From: JACPNO01 sp963825405
GTDB taxonomy: Bacteria; Acidobacteriota; Terriglobia; Bryobacterales; Bryobacteraceae
Assembly: GCA_963825405.1 (NCBI GenBank)
Contig: CAWGTB010000011.1
Coordinates: 124,001 to 188,000, forward strand
Direction: 5' to 3'
DNA: 64,000 nt
The notes under the pieces are model-generated. The model did not search any database. It saw nothing but the letters and a program-made list of their open reading frames with translations, and was not told the origin of the DNA. Below, one piece after another: positions 9,022 to 16,945 of the stretch (positions are counted from its first letter, which is position 1; each line of letters starts with the position of its first letter). The position numbers were made by a program, and so were the translations under genes.

Positions 9022-10602
9022 CTAGATCACATCCTGTTGGCGTTTCAAGGCCGCTTTCCTGGCGCCGACCACCCGGCCTTTGTTTCTGCCAAGTGGCAAA
9101 TCGGCCCGAATAGTGGTTCCGTGATGGGGACGGCTGCAGATTTCGAAGTGCCCGCCCAGCAGCGCTACCCGCTCCTGCATGCCGGTCAAGCCCGTGGAAT
9201 TGCGTCCCGGAGCCTTGCCCGTTTCGAAACCGACGCCATCATCGTTCACGCTAAGCCTCAATAGTTCATCGGTGGAGCGCAGGGAAATGTTTACGGTGCC
9301 GGCCTCGGAATGCTTGGCAATGTTGTGATAGCACTCCTGCACCAGGCGGTAGGCAGTGGTCTCGGTCTCTCGCGACAGGCGCGGTAAACGGGCCGAAATC
9401 TGCAATCGCACCCGGCCCGGATGCAGGCTGCGAAAGCGGTTGGTAAGCTGGCGGAGCGCAGCCGCCAGACCCAATTGCTCGAGGACCGCCGGGCTGAGGG
9501 CGGCGATAATGCGCCGGATCTCGATAATGGTGTGTTCGGAAAGCTCGCGGATCTCGACCACCCGGGCCCGCAGCCCGTTGGGCGCCAGCCGCTCCAGCAG
9601 CTCCAGTTGCAGCCGGATGCATAGCAGCGACTGGCCGGTTTCATCGTGCAGCTCGCGGCTGATTCGGCGCCGCTCCTCCTCTTCGATACGCATCATGTGC
9701 TCGCCCAGACGGCGGACCTGCTCCTCGCGCCCGGCCAGATCGGCCGTGAGCTTGACGCGCTCGGCGGCGCGCAGGCACCTTTCGGCGGCGGCCGTCAACA
9801 GTTGCAGCTCCCGCGGCAGCCATCGGTATTGCACGCTAAAACCGAACTGCATCACCCCGGCCAAGCGGCCTTCCCGCAGCAGAGGAATGGACCAAAAGGA
9901 GCGGTACCGGCGGCGTAAGCTCGCATCCAACACCCATTGGCGGCCCTTCGGTCCGTCGAGAAAGCGCGCGCGGGCGAGGCCGGTTGCGATGCGGCGGGTA
10001 GGCTCGGTGCCAGGCGGAAACAATTCCAGCCGCGCCGCGTCGGCCCGGCAGAACTCTTTCAGAATCTTCAGGTACCGGCCAATCAGGTCCTCCAGGCTGC
10101 CGGCCTGCGAACCGGCATCGGCCAGCTCGTAAAAGGTGCGGGCTTCGGTCTCCCGCACCTGATAGAAAGCGTTATTCAGCGCCAAGACGATACAGAATTG
10201 CAGTTGGCTGCGAGCCCATTCGAGATCGCGGGCGGCGGCCGGACGCAGGCGGCGCAGGGCGGGATCGAGCAGAACGTCGTAATGGCGGAGGGCGTCGATG
10301 ACCTGCTCGGGTGTGACATCCAGCTTGGCAAGGCGGCGTCCGTTGTATTCGACCTGCTCAAAGAAGGCGGCCGGCGTCCATTTATCCCTCAGGGCGGCCG
10401 CGGCAGTGGGCGTGATTCCGCACAGGGCTTTGACTTGACGGGTGTCGTAGCGGCGCACCCGCAGCCAGGAGCGAAAACGCCGGTTGATTTGGGCCGTTTG
10501 CGGCCGAAGCAGCAGGAAAAGCTTCCCGAGATGGGCGCGCAACTGGCCGCTTAATACGTCGGCGGCGTTGGCTAACCCGGGCGGCGTGGCGGGCGAATGC
10601 AC
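9022..10602 (-). CDS. Sensor histidine kinase (HisKA_3) with GAF-like sensor domain
   Basis: A 526-residue soluble kinase with a GTG start. Residues 1-155 are a helical domain of uncertain type that may be a globin-like sensor (RRFRSWLRVRRYD). Residues about 160-290 look like a GAF domain. The HisKA_3 motif EEEERRRISRELHDETGQSL places the phosphorylated histidine at 319. The ATPase domain shows the N-box (ECYHNIAKHSEAG), G1 (NDDGVGFE) and GLTGMQERVALLGG. No transmembrane helix is seen, so the signal is probably cytosolic. It is the partner of the NarL-type regulator that begins 2 bases downstream. Confidence 0.9.
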   Translation of the reverse strand: MHSPATPPGLANAADVLSGQLRAHLGKLFLLLRPQTAQINRRFRSWLRVRRYDTRQVKALCGITPTAAAALRDKWTPAAFFEQVEYNGRRLAKLDVTPEQVIDALRHYDVLLDPALRRLRPAAARDLEWARSQLQFCIVLALNNAFYQVRETEARTFYELADAGSQAGSLEDLIGRYLKILKEFCRADAARLELFPPGTEPTRRIATGLARARFLDGPKGRQWVLDASLRRRYRSFWSIPLLREGRLAGVMQFGFSVQYRWLPRELQLLTAAAERCLRAAERVKLTADLAGREEQVRRLGEHMMRIEEEERRRISRELHDETGQSLLCIRLQLELLERLAPNGLRARVVEIRELSEHTIIEIRRIIAALSPAVLEQLGLAAALRQLTNRFRSLHPGRVRLQISARLPRLSRETETTAYRLVQECYHNIAKHSEAGTVNISLRSTDELLRLSVNDDGVGFETGKAPGRNSTGLTGMQERVALLGGHFEICSRPHHGTTIRADLPLGRNKGRVVGARKAALKRQQDVI

Positions 10603-10639
10603 GTAGGCATGGACTAGTGCGGCGGCCGCGCCTGAGTTC

Positions 10640-10819
10640 TCAGGATTTTTTTAGGCTCGCCCGCAACACGAAATAAAACGCACCTTCCAACTGCGCCAGC
10701 ACGGTTCCCGCGCTGAAACCGGGCCCGCGGATCTCGATCGGCGCGCCACGCGGCAGGCGTACGCAGAGGCCGGTCTGCCAGCGCCCGTCGGCGCCGGGAA
10801 AGGCCTGAATGGCGGTCAC
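10640..10819 (-). CDS. Small hypothetical protein at the end of the ECF operon
   Basis: A possible 59-residue protein from GTG 10819, five bases after the stop of the Spy-like gene, with beta-strand-like sequence (WQTGLCVRLPRGAPIEIRG, then FYFVLRASLKKS). I recognise no family. Position directly behind a sigma/anti-sigma operon and codon use like its neighbours argue that it may be real, but the start is weak and the frame could be non-coding. Confidence 0.35.
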   Translation of the reverse strand: MTAIQAFPGADGRWQTGLCVRLPRGAPIEIRGPGFSAGTVLAQLEGAFYFVLRASLKKS

Positions 10820-10824
10820 GGACC

Positions 10825-11334
10825 TCACCGGTGCTCGCCGCGCGGCGGCCCCTGGCGTTCGGCTTGCAGTTTCTTCCATTGGTCCTGACTCAGCACGCCA
10901 CGGAAACCCAGCAGCATCCGGGCGTTGGCTTTCTCCAGGCCGGCCCTGGCCTGGGCAATGCGGTCGATTTGCAGCAGAATCGTGGATTCCTCCGGTGGAT
11001 CGGCTTCCAATAAAGGCTCGAGAATGGCTTCTTCCTTTTGCAGGGAGGCGCTCAGATCGATCAGCCGCAGGCGGCTGGATTGGAAAATGGCGTCGATTTT
11101 CTTCTGCTGATCGGCGGAAAGGCCGAGCCTGGCCACTAGTGCCGGATCGCTCCACCATCTGCCGGGAGGTCCCATGCGGAAGCCGCGCTCCATCGGTGGG
11201 CGGCCTGGATGCATAGATGGCGAGCCAGGCCCATCCGGGCGGCCCTCGGGGGGCGGTTGCTGGCCATACAACGCGGTGGCAGCCAGAAGCACCCCCGGGA
11301 AAAGCAGAGATAACGATCGTGGTAGGCGCATCAT
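10825..11334 (-). CDS. Spy/LTXXQ-like periplasmic protein of the ECF operon
   Basis: A 169-residue protein with a signal peptide (SLSLLFPGVLLAATALYG), then a Pro/Gly-rich linker and a long-helix region containing LGLSADQQKKIDAIFQSSRLRLIDLSASL and GVLSQDQWKKLQAE. The LSxDQ repeats resemble the LTXXQ motif of Spy/CpxP/CnrX-type periplasmic chaperones and metal sensors. Its ATG overlaps the anti-sigma factor stop, so it is the third gene of the sigma operon. It may act as a periplasmic sensor that modulates the anti-sigma factor, or as the chaperone output of the response; the sequence does not decide between these. Confidence 0.75.
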   Translation of the reverse strand: MMRLPRSLSLLFPGVLLAATALYGQQPPPEGRPDGPGSPSMHPGRPPMERGFRMGPPGRWWSDPALVARLGLSADQQKKIDAIFQSSRLRLIDLSASLQKEEAILEPLLEADPPEESTILLQIDRIAQARAGLEKANARMLLGFRGVLSQDQWKKLQAERQGPPRGEHR

Positions 11335-11777
11335 TTTGTTTTCACCGTTCCGGATTCAGCCTGCGTATCGCCATCCCACAGGACCAGGTTCATTAGAGGC
11401 TCCATCGGCGAAGGCACTGCTCGGGAAACCTGCCGATCGACCTGCGCCAGCAGCGCCGCATCGGCAACCGGCGCGCCTATCGCTGCCGGTCGATTCCCCC
11501 GCCACAGTACCGACAGGCTGATCACCAAACACGCCGCCATTACGGCCCACGCCCAGCGGAAATGTTTGAACGCGTTGACCGGCGTCAATCTCACTTCCCG
11601 CGTGTATTGTTCCTCGCTCCAGCCCCTCACCGCGCCGCGAAACTGGGTGAGCGCCTGGCCCATACGAGCCAGCTCCGCATGGCACGCCGCGCAACTCAGC
11701 ACATGCTGCTCCAATTCTGGCGTATGGCTGCCCGCCAGCCAGGCGCAGATTTCTTCCGACGACAAATGGCGATTCAT
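11331..11777 (-). CDS. Zinc-binding membrane anti-sigma factor
   Basis: A 148-residue protein starting at ATG 11777, whose first bases overlap the sigma factor stop. The N-terminal part has the ZAS motif His25-x3-Cys29-x2-Cys32 (EQHVLSCAACH), the module that holds ECF sigma factors inactive. A single transmembrane helix (WAVMAACLVISLSVLW, about residues 75-90) leads to a short periplasmic part. The sigma, anti-sigma and Spy-like genes overlap by about four bases each, indicating translational coupling. The frame is open further upstream but that part lies over the sigma gene and is not used. Confidence 0.88.
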   Translation of the reverse strand: MNRHLSSEEICAWLAGSHTPELEQHVLSCAACHAELARMGQALTQFRGAVRGWSEEQYTREVRLTPVNAFKHFRWAWAVMAACLVISLSVLWRGNRPAAIGAPVADAALLAQVDRQVSRAVPSPMEPLMNLVLWDGDTQAESGTVKTK

Positions 11778-12355
11778 TCCGAGGCTCCCATCCGCTCGCG
11801 AACGGTTTGCAAGGCGCGGAACAGGTGAGATTTCACCGTGCCCTCCCGCATCCCAGTCGCCGCCGCAATATCCAATACATCCATGTCTTCCACAAAGCGC
11901 AGCAGGAAAACGGTGCGCTGCCGCTCGGGCAGACTGCCGGCCGCCTCCCAGATCGCCGACACCTGCTGCTTCAGCGACGTTTGCTCTTCCGGCGACGGCC
12001 GGCCGTCTCCCAGCCAATTCCGCAGCCCGTCCACCGGTTTCGCGGTTTGCTCCGCCCGCCGCCAGAATTGCCAGCGGCGATTGCGCGCATGGTCGCGGAC
12101 CAGATTGATGGCAATCCGCATCAGCCAGGTTTCCACGCTGCATTCGTGGCGAAAGCGATGGCGCGCCTGAAAAGCTTTCAAGAAGCAATCCTGGGTCACA
12201 GTTTCGGCGGCATCACGATCGCGTAGCGAGGCCAGCACAAAGCGGAAAATCTTCGGCTGGCACAACCGCACAACCGCTTCGAAGTCGCCGGCCACCGCGG
12301 CCGCGTCCACTTTTCGGACGCCCCTCATCCATTGCGATGTTGCCGCACTATCCAT
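11774..12355 (-). CDS. ECF-family RNA polymerase sigma factor
   Basis: A 193-residue ECF sigma factor. Region 2 spans about 20-90 (FRFVLASLRDRDAAETVTQDCFLKAFQ, then VETWLMRIAINLVRDHARNRR) and region 4 about 130-185 (LPERQRTVFLLRFVEDMDVLDIAAATGMREGTVKSHLFRALQTVRE). It directs polymerase to stress promoters and is held by the overlapping anti-sigma gene. A strong candidate promoter of ECF type lies directly upstream (12363-12392) and matches one before the 14690 operon, so it probably activates both itself and that operon. The stimulus is unknown. Confidence 0.93.
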   Translation of the reverse strand: MDSAATSQWMRGVRKVDAAAVAGDFEAVVRLCQPKIFRFVLASLRDRDAAETVTQDCFLKAFQARHRFRHECSVETWLMRIAINLVRDHARNRRWQFWRRAEQTAKPVDGLRNWLGDGRPSPEEQTSLKQQVSAIWEAAGSLPERQRTVFLLRFVEDMDVLDIAAATGMREGTVKSHLFRALQTVRERMGASE

Positions 12356-12362
12356 TGTGTAT

Positions 12363-12392
12363 TTAGACGAGTCCTTGGCTAAACGGGTTTAC
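12363..12392 (-). promoter_or_regulatory. Predicted ECF promoter of the sigma operon
   Basis: On the minus strand, GTAAACCC (12392-12385), 15 bases, then CGTCTAA (12369-12363). The -35/-10 shape fits ECF promoters. The identical two boxes and spacer recur at 14744-14715. The -10 lies 7 bases before the ATG at 12355, so the transcript would have almost no leader. Confidence 0.75.
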
Positions 12393-12409
12393 ACGACATT
12401 CAGCCGACC

Positions 12410-13417
12410 TCATGGCCGCACCGCCCAAGCCATGCCGTCGGGCTGTTTGCCCGCGTCGATGCGGCCACTGACTTCGAGCGTTTTCAGATCGATCACGGCC
12501 ACGTAATCATCCGGCGTGCAGGCTACGAAGGCGCGCGCTCCATCGGGCTGCATCTGAATACCGGCAGCTCCGCGGCCGATTTTCACCCGCTTCACTTCTT
12601 TGCGGCTGGCAGCGTCAAGAACCACGAGGTCCGGCGCGCCCAGCATGGAAACCAGAACCAGCTTGCCGTCAGGCGTGAACTTCAGCCGGTTGGCGCTTTT
12701 GACATTGCCCGGCAACGTCTGGCTGACGCTCTTGGCGGCGAGGTCGATGATCGAGATGGTGCCGTCCTGCGCGTTCGCCGCCCAAAGCTCTTTGCCGTCG
12801 GGTGAAACATCGAATCCCTCCGCGCCCCGGCCAACGGGAATCACGGTCTCATCCCAATCGCTTCCCGGCGGCGGTCCACCTGGGCCTGGACCGGGACGCC
12901 GCGCCGCGCTCTTGTCGATGAAGGTCATCGTCGCCGAACTGACGTTCGAAGTGATGATGCGCTTCAAGTCGTCAGTAACGAAGATCATGTGGGTGCGATT
13001 CTGGCCGGTGCCGATGACCAGATCGATTTTCTGAGTCGCCGGATCATAGCTGCCGATGACTTTGGCGGCTTCGGCAGTGAACCAGACCTTGTCGCCGGTG
13101 AAGACCAGCCCGTGGGGACCGCGCAGGGCGCCGAGATCGATCGTGGGCATTGGCTTCTGTCCGACCAGGTCGACAACGGTCAGTGTATTGTACGCGCCGC
13201 TGCCGTAGTTGGAGATGTACGCAGTGCGGCCATCAGCCGATGCAATCACTTCGTGGGGATCCGGTCCGGAGGGGAAGCGCGAGATCACCTTGAAACTAAC
13301 CGGATCCACGATGGCGAGCGTGTGGTCGCCTTTGGCAAGTACCAGCAGGGCTTGCGGTGGAGTGCTTTCGGCCGCCAGCAGAGCTGTCGCGAGGGAAAAG
13401 GCCAGGCAGAGTTTCAT
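12410..13417 (-). CDS. YVTN/YncE-type secreted beta-propeller protein
   Basis: A 335-residue protein with a signal peptide (MKLCLAFSLATALLAAES) and about seven beta-propeller repeats (HTLAIVDPVSFKVISRFPSG, GFDVSPDGKELWAANAQDGT, AGIQMQPDGARAFVACTPDD). Family members are periplasmic or surface proteins of largely unknown role. A Gly/Pro-rich insert sits between blades. The gene starts 7 bases after the dioxygenase stop, and I infer that it is the last gene of the operon driven from the ECF-type promoter at 14715-14744. Confidence 0.85.
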   Translation of the reverse strand: MKLCLAFSLATALLAAESTPPQALLVLAKGDHTLAIVDPVSFKVISRFPSGPDPHEVIASADGRTAYISNYGSGAYNTLTVVDLVGQKPMPTIDLGALRGPHGLVFTGDKVWFTAEAAKVIGSYDPATQKIDLVIGTGQNRTHMIFVTDDLKRIITSNVSSATMTFIDKSAARRPGPGPGGPPPGSDWDETVIPVGRGAEGFDVSPDGKELWAANAQDGTISIIDLAAKSVSQTLPGNVKSANRLKFTPDGKLVLVSMLGAPDLVVLDAASRKEVKRVKIGRGAAGIQMQPDGARAFVACTPDDYVAVIDLKTLEVSGRIDAGKQPDGMAWAVRP

Positions 13418-13424
13418 CCTCTTA

Positions 13425-14209
13425 TTATCCTGGTCGACGGCCGACGGCGCGCGGTTCTGCTTCCGGGTCGATGGCCAGCATCACGGTGGCCAGAAAGCCG
13501 TCGGTGTTGGAGGCGCCAAGCCGGCGCAGATCGACCTGCGAATCGGCACCGTGTTGTCCGTTGAAAATTCCGTCTTCGCTTTGCAGCGTGCGCTCTACGT
13601 TACGCCGCTTGGCGTAAGGCTCAAGTTTGGCGACCTGCTCAGTGAATTCCTCCGGGAAAAATAGCTGCCCGGTGTGGGAAACATGGCCGCCCAAATCAAC
13701 CTTGAGGTGGATGTGGATGGCGCGTCCCACATACCAGCCTGGATAAATGGTGGCAAACTCGGCGACGCCATCCTGACCGGTCATTTGCACGCCGCGCAGG
13801 AAGCGGGTCTCGTCCGTCTGGCGAGCGGGGGGAGGTCCGCCCGGCGGTCCGAAACCCAATCCAGCGGGACCGCGGCCTCTTGGACCTCTGCCGCCCAGTC
13901 CACCCGGCGGGCCGTCGGGATTGTTGGCCGTGAAGCCGGAATACACACCCACCGCGTCGCAATGCCAGATGTCGAGCGCCGCGTTCTGCAACGGCGCGCA
14001 GCGCCTGGCATCCACTAGAGCAATGCGCAGCTGCAGCGGCACCCCAGGCCTGCCTTCCGTGATGTCACTCCGCAAGTTTTCATAACGGAGATAGTACGGG
14101 CCAGATTCCTGCTCCGCCGCCAGCGTGCATGCCGGAGTGGAAGGCATGGCTCTGGAACAGGCAGAACGGCAGCGCCTCCGGTAATCAAACCGCGCCGGGT
14201 GATTTGCAT
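13425..14209 (-). CDS. Secreted intradiol ring-cleavage dioxygenase, frameshifted signal region
   Basis: An iron(III) enzyme of the protocatechuate 3,4-/catechol 1,2-dioxygenase superfamily, which opens catechol rings between the hydroxyls. Probable iron ligands are the Tyr in DAVGVYSGF and the Tyr, His and His in PGWYVGRAIHIH. A Gly/Pro/Arg-rich insert lies between them. The body reads from 14147. The Tat signal MQITRRGLITGGAA from ATG 14209 is in another frame, so one base is gained or lost near 14150-14175. Export plus a lone catalytic subunit is typical of the poorly characterised secreted members. It lies between a Spy-like gene and a YVTN propeller gene. Confidence 0.8.
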
Positions 14210-14225
14210 GACGAGATGCTATTAG

Positions 14226-14690
14226 TTAACGAGGCCCGCCCGGACCGTGTCCGCCGGGGCCGCCGAATCCGCCCGGGCCGCCGAAGCCGGGACCATTCAG
14301 CTCCGTAAATTTTGTCTGCTGGCCGGAGTCGAGGATGGCGAAGAAAGCTGCCTCGGCCGTGGCCTGCGCCTGGATCTCCTGTGTGGTCAGACTGCCTATT
14401 GCCGCGGCCTGGGTGGCGATGGCCGCCTGATCGTTCTTGGTAACTGCCGTCTTCAGAGCGGTCCGCGCGGTTCGCATGCTGGTCATGAGCGCGGAAACGG
14501 CGGTTTGTTCGGTCGTGAAGATGGTGGTTGCCTCGGCTTGCTCGGCGGTGTTCAGGGTCAGCAGGGTAGTGAGGCGTGCCACGCGATGGGCCACCATTTG
14601 CGCCGCGGTCGGGGGAGTATGCGACGGATCCGGTCCCTGCGCGAGCAAGACGCCGGTGAACGCTAAAGCAGAAAGAATGCGCTTTTTCAT
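14226..14690 (-). CDS. Spy/LTXXQ-like periplasmic protein
   Basis: A 154-residue protein with a signal peptide (KKRILSALAFTGVLLAQ). It has a helical body with RLTTLLTLNTAEQAEATTIF and SLTTQEIQAQATAEAAFFAILDSGQQTKFTEL, matching the LTxxQ-repeat style of Spy/CpxP proteins, and then a Gly/Pro-rich tail. It is small, exported and rich in Thr/Ala. It is the first gene after the ECF-type promoter at 14715-14744 and is followed by the dioxygenase and propeller genes. It is a paralogue in kind of the Spy-like protein in the sigma operon. Confidence 0.7.
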   Translation of the reverse strand: MKKRILSALAFTGVLLAQGPDPSHTPPTAAQMVAHRVARLTTLLTLNTAEQAEATTIFTTEQTAVSALMTSMRTARTALKTAVTKNDQAAIATQAAAIGSLTTQEIQAQATAEAAFFAILDSGQQTKFTELNGPGFGGPGGFGGPGGHGPGGPR

Positions 14691-14714
14691 AGATGTGAAG
14701 AGCTCCTGCAGGGA

Positions 14715-14744
14715 TTAGACGAGGATTCCCGCGGCAGGGTTTAC
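14715..14744 (-). promoter_or_regulatory. Second ECF promoter, before the Spy-like/dioxygenase operon
   Basis: On the minus strand, GTAAACCC (14744-14737), 15 bases, CGTCTAA (14721-14715). The boxes and spacing are identical to those before the ECF sigma gene. The -35 box overlaps the stop codon of the ankyrin gene. The leader to the ATG at 14690 is about 20 bases and contains a GGAG ribosome-binding site. Confidence 0.75.
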
Positions 14745-15958
14745 TTCACGGCGCCATGTTCGCGCAGCAACTCGGCCACGTGCTCATAGCCATTGCCGAC
14801 GGCAGCGTGCAGCGGCGTAAAACCGGCTTTGGTCTGGGCATTGACGTCGGCGCCGCGTTCGAGTAGCAGTTCGACCACCGGCTCGCGTCCCATCGAAGCG
14901 GCGTGATAGAGCGGCGTGGCGTTGGATTCGGTATCGCGCGCGTCTTTCTCGGCGCCGTGGGCCAACAACATTTCGGCGATTTCGCGCTGGCCGCTGAGCG
15001 CGGCATCGTGCAGGGGGGTCGCGCCGTACGAATTGCGGGCGTTTACTTTGGCGCCATGATCCAACAGCAGGCGTGCGATATCCACGTGGCCTTTCAACGC
15101 GGCATTATGCAGCGCGGTTGCGCCGGATTGGCCGGGACGATTGGGATCGGCGCCCTGGGCCAGTAGGATGTCCACAATCTCGACCTGCCCCGCCAGCACT
15201 GCCTCTTCCAGCAGATTGGCGTCGGGACCTTCGTGAGCTTTAGCGGCCTTGGCCAGCAGCAGCTCCATCACCTTACGATGGCGGAAACGCAGGGCGTTAG
15301 CCAGAGGCGTCAGGCCGGAATGATCCTTGATGGTGTCGTCGGCGCCGCGATCGAGCAGCAGCGCCACCACTTCGGCGTGGCCCTTGATAGCCGCACTGTT
15401 GAGCGGCGTGACGCCGGTTTCGTTGTTGCGCGCGTCAATTTCCGCGCCGTGCGCGACCAGCCAGGCAGCGGTTTCGCGATAGCCTTTCCAGGCGGCCACT
15501 TCGAGCGGCGTAGCGCCGCGCCGGTCGCGCGAATTCACGTTGACACCGTGCTCGACCAATAGTTGGGCAAGCCCCGTGTAGCCGCGATCCGCCGCCAGAT
15601 GCAGCGCGGTTGCGCCGGAGCGATCGACGGCCGCCGGGTTAGCGCCGCGAGCCAGAAGCAGCTCGACGATTTCGCGGTAATTCTTGATCACCGCAAAATG
15701 GAGCGGCGGCGAGCCCGCTTCCTGATGAGGCGCGTTGACGTCGGCGTGGGCGTCGAGCAGCAGCCGAACAATTTCCACGCTGCCCACCCAGGCGGCGTCG
15801 TGCAACGGCGTCGCGCCCAGGGCATCGCGCTGATTCACGTCGGCGCCCGCAGCGAGCAGGGCGGCCACGCGCCCGCGGTCACCTGCTTTCACCGCTTCAT
15901 GCAGACCGCCCGCGGCGGCAATCTGCAGGAGCAGAAGCGCTTCAGCGATCATCGTCAA
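14741..15958 (-). CDS. Ankyrin-repeat protein, secreted
   Basis: A 405-residue protein. A short hydrophobic start (MIAEALLLLQIAAAGG) may be a signal peptide, followed by about eleven 33-residue ankyrin repeats covering nearly the whole chain (GATPLHDAAWVGSVEIVRLLLDAHADVN, with the typical TPLH and ADVN positions). It would bind another protein, but no catalytic domain is attached. The start overlaps the end of murB by 17 bases (11 if ATG 15952 is used), so the two are coupled. Its stop codon overlaps the -35 box of the next operon. Confidence 0.9.
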   Translation of the reverse strand: MTMIAEALLLLQIAAAGGLHEAVKAGDRGRVAALLAAGADVNQRDALGATPLHDAAWVGSVEIVRLLLDAHADVNAPHQEAGSPPLHFAVIKNYREIVELLLARGANPAAVDRSGATALHLAADRGYTGLAQLLVEHGVNVNSRDRRGATPLEVAAWKGYRETAAWLVAHGAEIDARNNETGVTPLNSAAIKGHAEVVALLLDRGADDTIKDHSGLTPLANALRFRHRKVMELLLAKAAKAHEGPDANLLEEAVLAGQVEIVDILLAQGADPNRPGQSGATALHNAALKGHVDIARLLLDHGAKVNARNSYGATPLHDAALSGQREIAEMLLAHGAEKDARDTESNATPLYHAASMGREPVVELLLERGADVNAQTKAGFTPLHAAVGNGYEHVAELLREHGAVK

Positions 15959-16919
15959 ATCCGACGTATTGCACTTCTTCTTCCAGCGGCACGGCGAATT
16001 TCGCCGCCACGCGCTGTTTCAGCTCGCCGATGAGCGCTCGCAGGTCGCGCGCCGTGCCCGCGCCGGCATTGTAAATCAGATTGGCGTGATAGGTGGCGAC
16101 ATGAATATCGCCCCACTGCATGCCTTTGGCGCCAACCTGTTCCAGAAAATAGGCGGCAGGGACTTTGCCTTCGCGAATCACGTCCGTGGGAATGTGGCTT
16201 ACTGCTTCGCCCGGCAATTCGTCGAGTAGAAAATTCTTGAAAATGCTGCCGGCGCATTTCATGGTGACGGGAAACTTCTGGTTGCGGACTTTCACGATGT
16301 CGCCGGCCGTTTGGCGCAATACCGCGGCGTCGGCGGATTCGAGAGCCAGTTCCGTCGAGAAAATAATCCAATCCTTGTGGCGCTTGAAAATGCTTTCGCG
16401 GTAGGCGAATTCGCAGGCTTCGTTATCGAAGACGCGCACATCGCTGCCGTCGAAGAACCGGACGCTGCGCGCGCGTTCCGAAATCGAATGGCCATATGCG
16501 CCGGCATTGCCATAAACCGCCGCGCCCACCGAGCCGGGAATGCCGGCCAGCGTTTCCAGGCCTTTCAAACCGCGATCGACCGAGAAGTCGACCAAATCCT
16601 GCAGCACGGCTCCGGCATCGGCCGCCACGCGCGTTCCGGCGGCCAGAATGCGATTGGCGGTGAAACGCAGGACGATGCCGCGATAGCCTGCGTCGGAGAC
16701 GATCAGGTTGGTACCGCCGCCGATCACCACATGCTGCAATCCGCTCGCGCGGGCAACGTGCAGCGCGGCGATGAAGGATTCGACCAGCGCCGTTTCGGCA
16801 TAGATGTCAGCCGGCCCTCCGATGGCAAATCGGGTATAACGGGAGAGCGGCGCGTCTCGGGAAACGGTGACCTGAGGAATCGCGGCGAGGCGCTGCAGCG
16901 TCTCTTCCGTAGGATTCAT
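15942..16919 (-). CDS. murB: UDP-N-acetylenolpyruvoylglucosamine reductase
   Basis: A 325-residue cytosolic FAD enzyme that makes UDP-N-acetylmuramate with NADPH in peptidoglycan synthesis. The FAD-binding region shows YTRFAIGGPADIY and VIGGGTNLIVSD, then LAGIPGSVGAAVYGNAGAYG. The MurB C-terminal domain shows the catalytic-serine loop KCAGSIFKNF and the final EEEVQYVGF. I use ATG 16919 (MNPTEETLQRL) rather than a frame start at 16958, because the extra residues fall in the intergenic region. It is divergent from the DUF2461 gene. Confidence 0.93.
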   Translation of the reverse strand: MNPTEETLQRLAAIPQVTVSRDAPLSRYTRFAIGGPADIYAETALVESFIAALHVARASGLQHVVIGGGTNLIVSDAGYRGIVLRFTANRILAAGTRVAADAGAVLQDLVDFSVDRGLKGLETLAGIPGSVGAAVYGNAGAYGHSISERARSVRFFDGSDVRVFDNEACEFAYRESIFKRHKDWIIFSTELALESADAAVLRQTAGDIVKVRNQKFPVTMKCAGSIFKNFLLDELPGEAVSHIPTDVIREGKVPAAYFLEQVGAKGMQWGDIHVATYHANLIYNAGAGTARDLRALIGELKQRVAAKFAVPLEEEVQYVGFDDDR

Positions 16920-16945
16920 TACTTCGATTATAGAGGAGGCAGGGC

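Noticed and set aside
14741..15958. Ankyrin protein as a host-targeting effector
   Set aside because: Ankyrin repeats with a probable signal peptide are common in free-living Acidobacteria, and no secretion system lies nearby.
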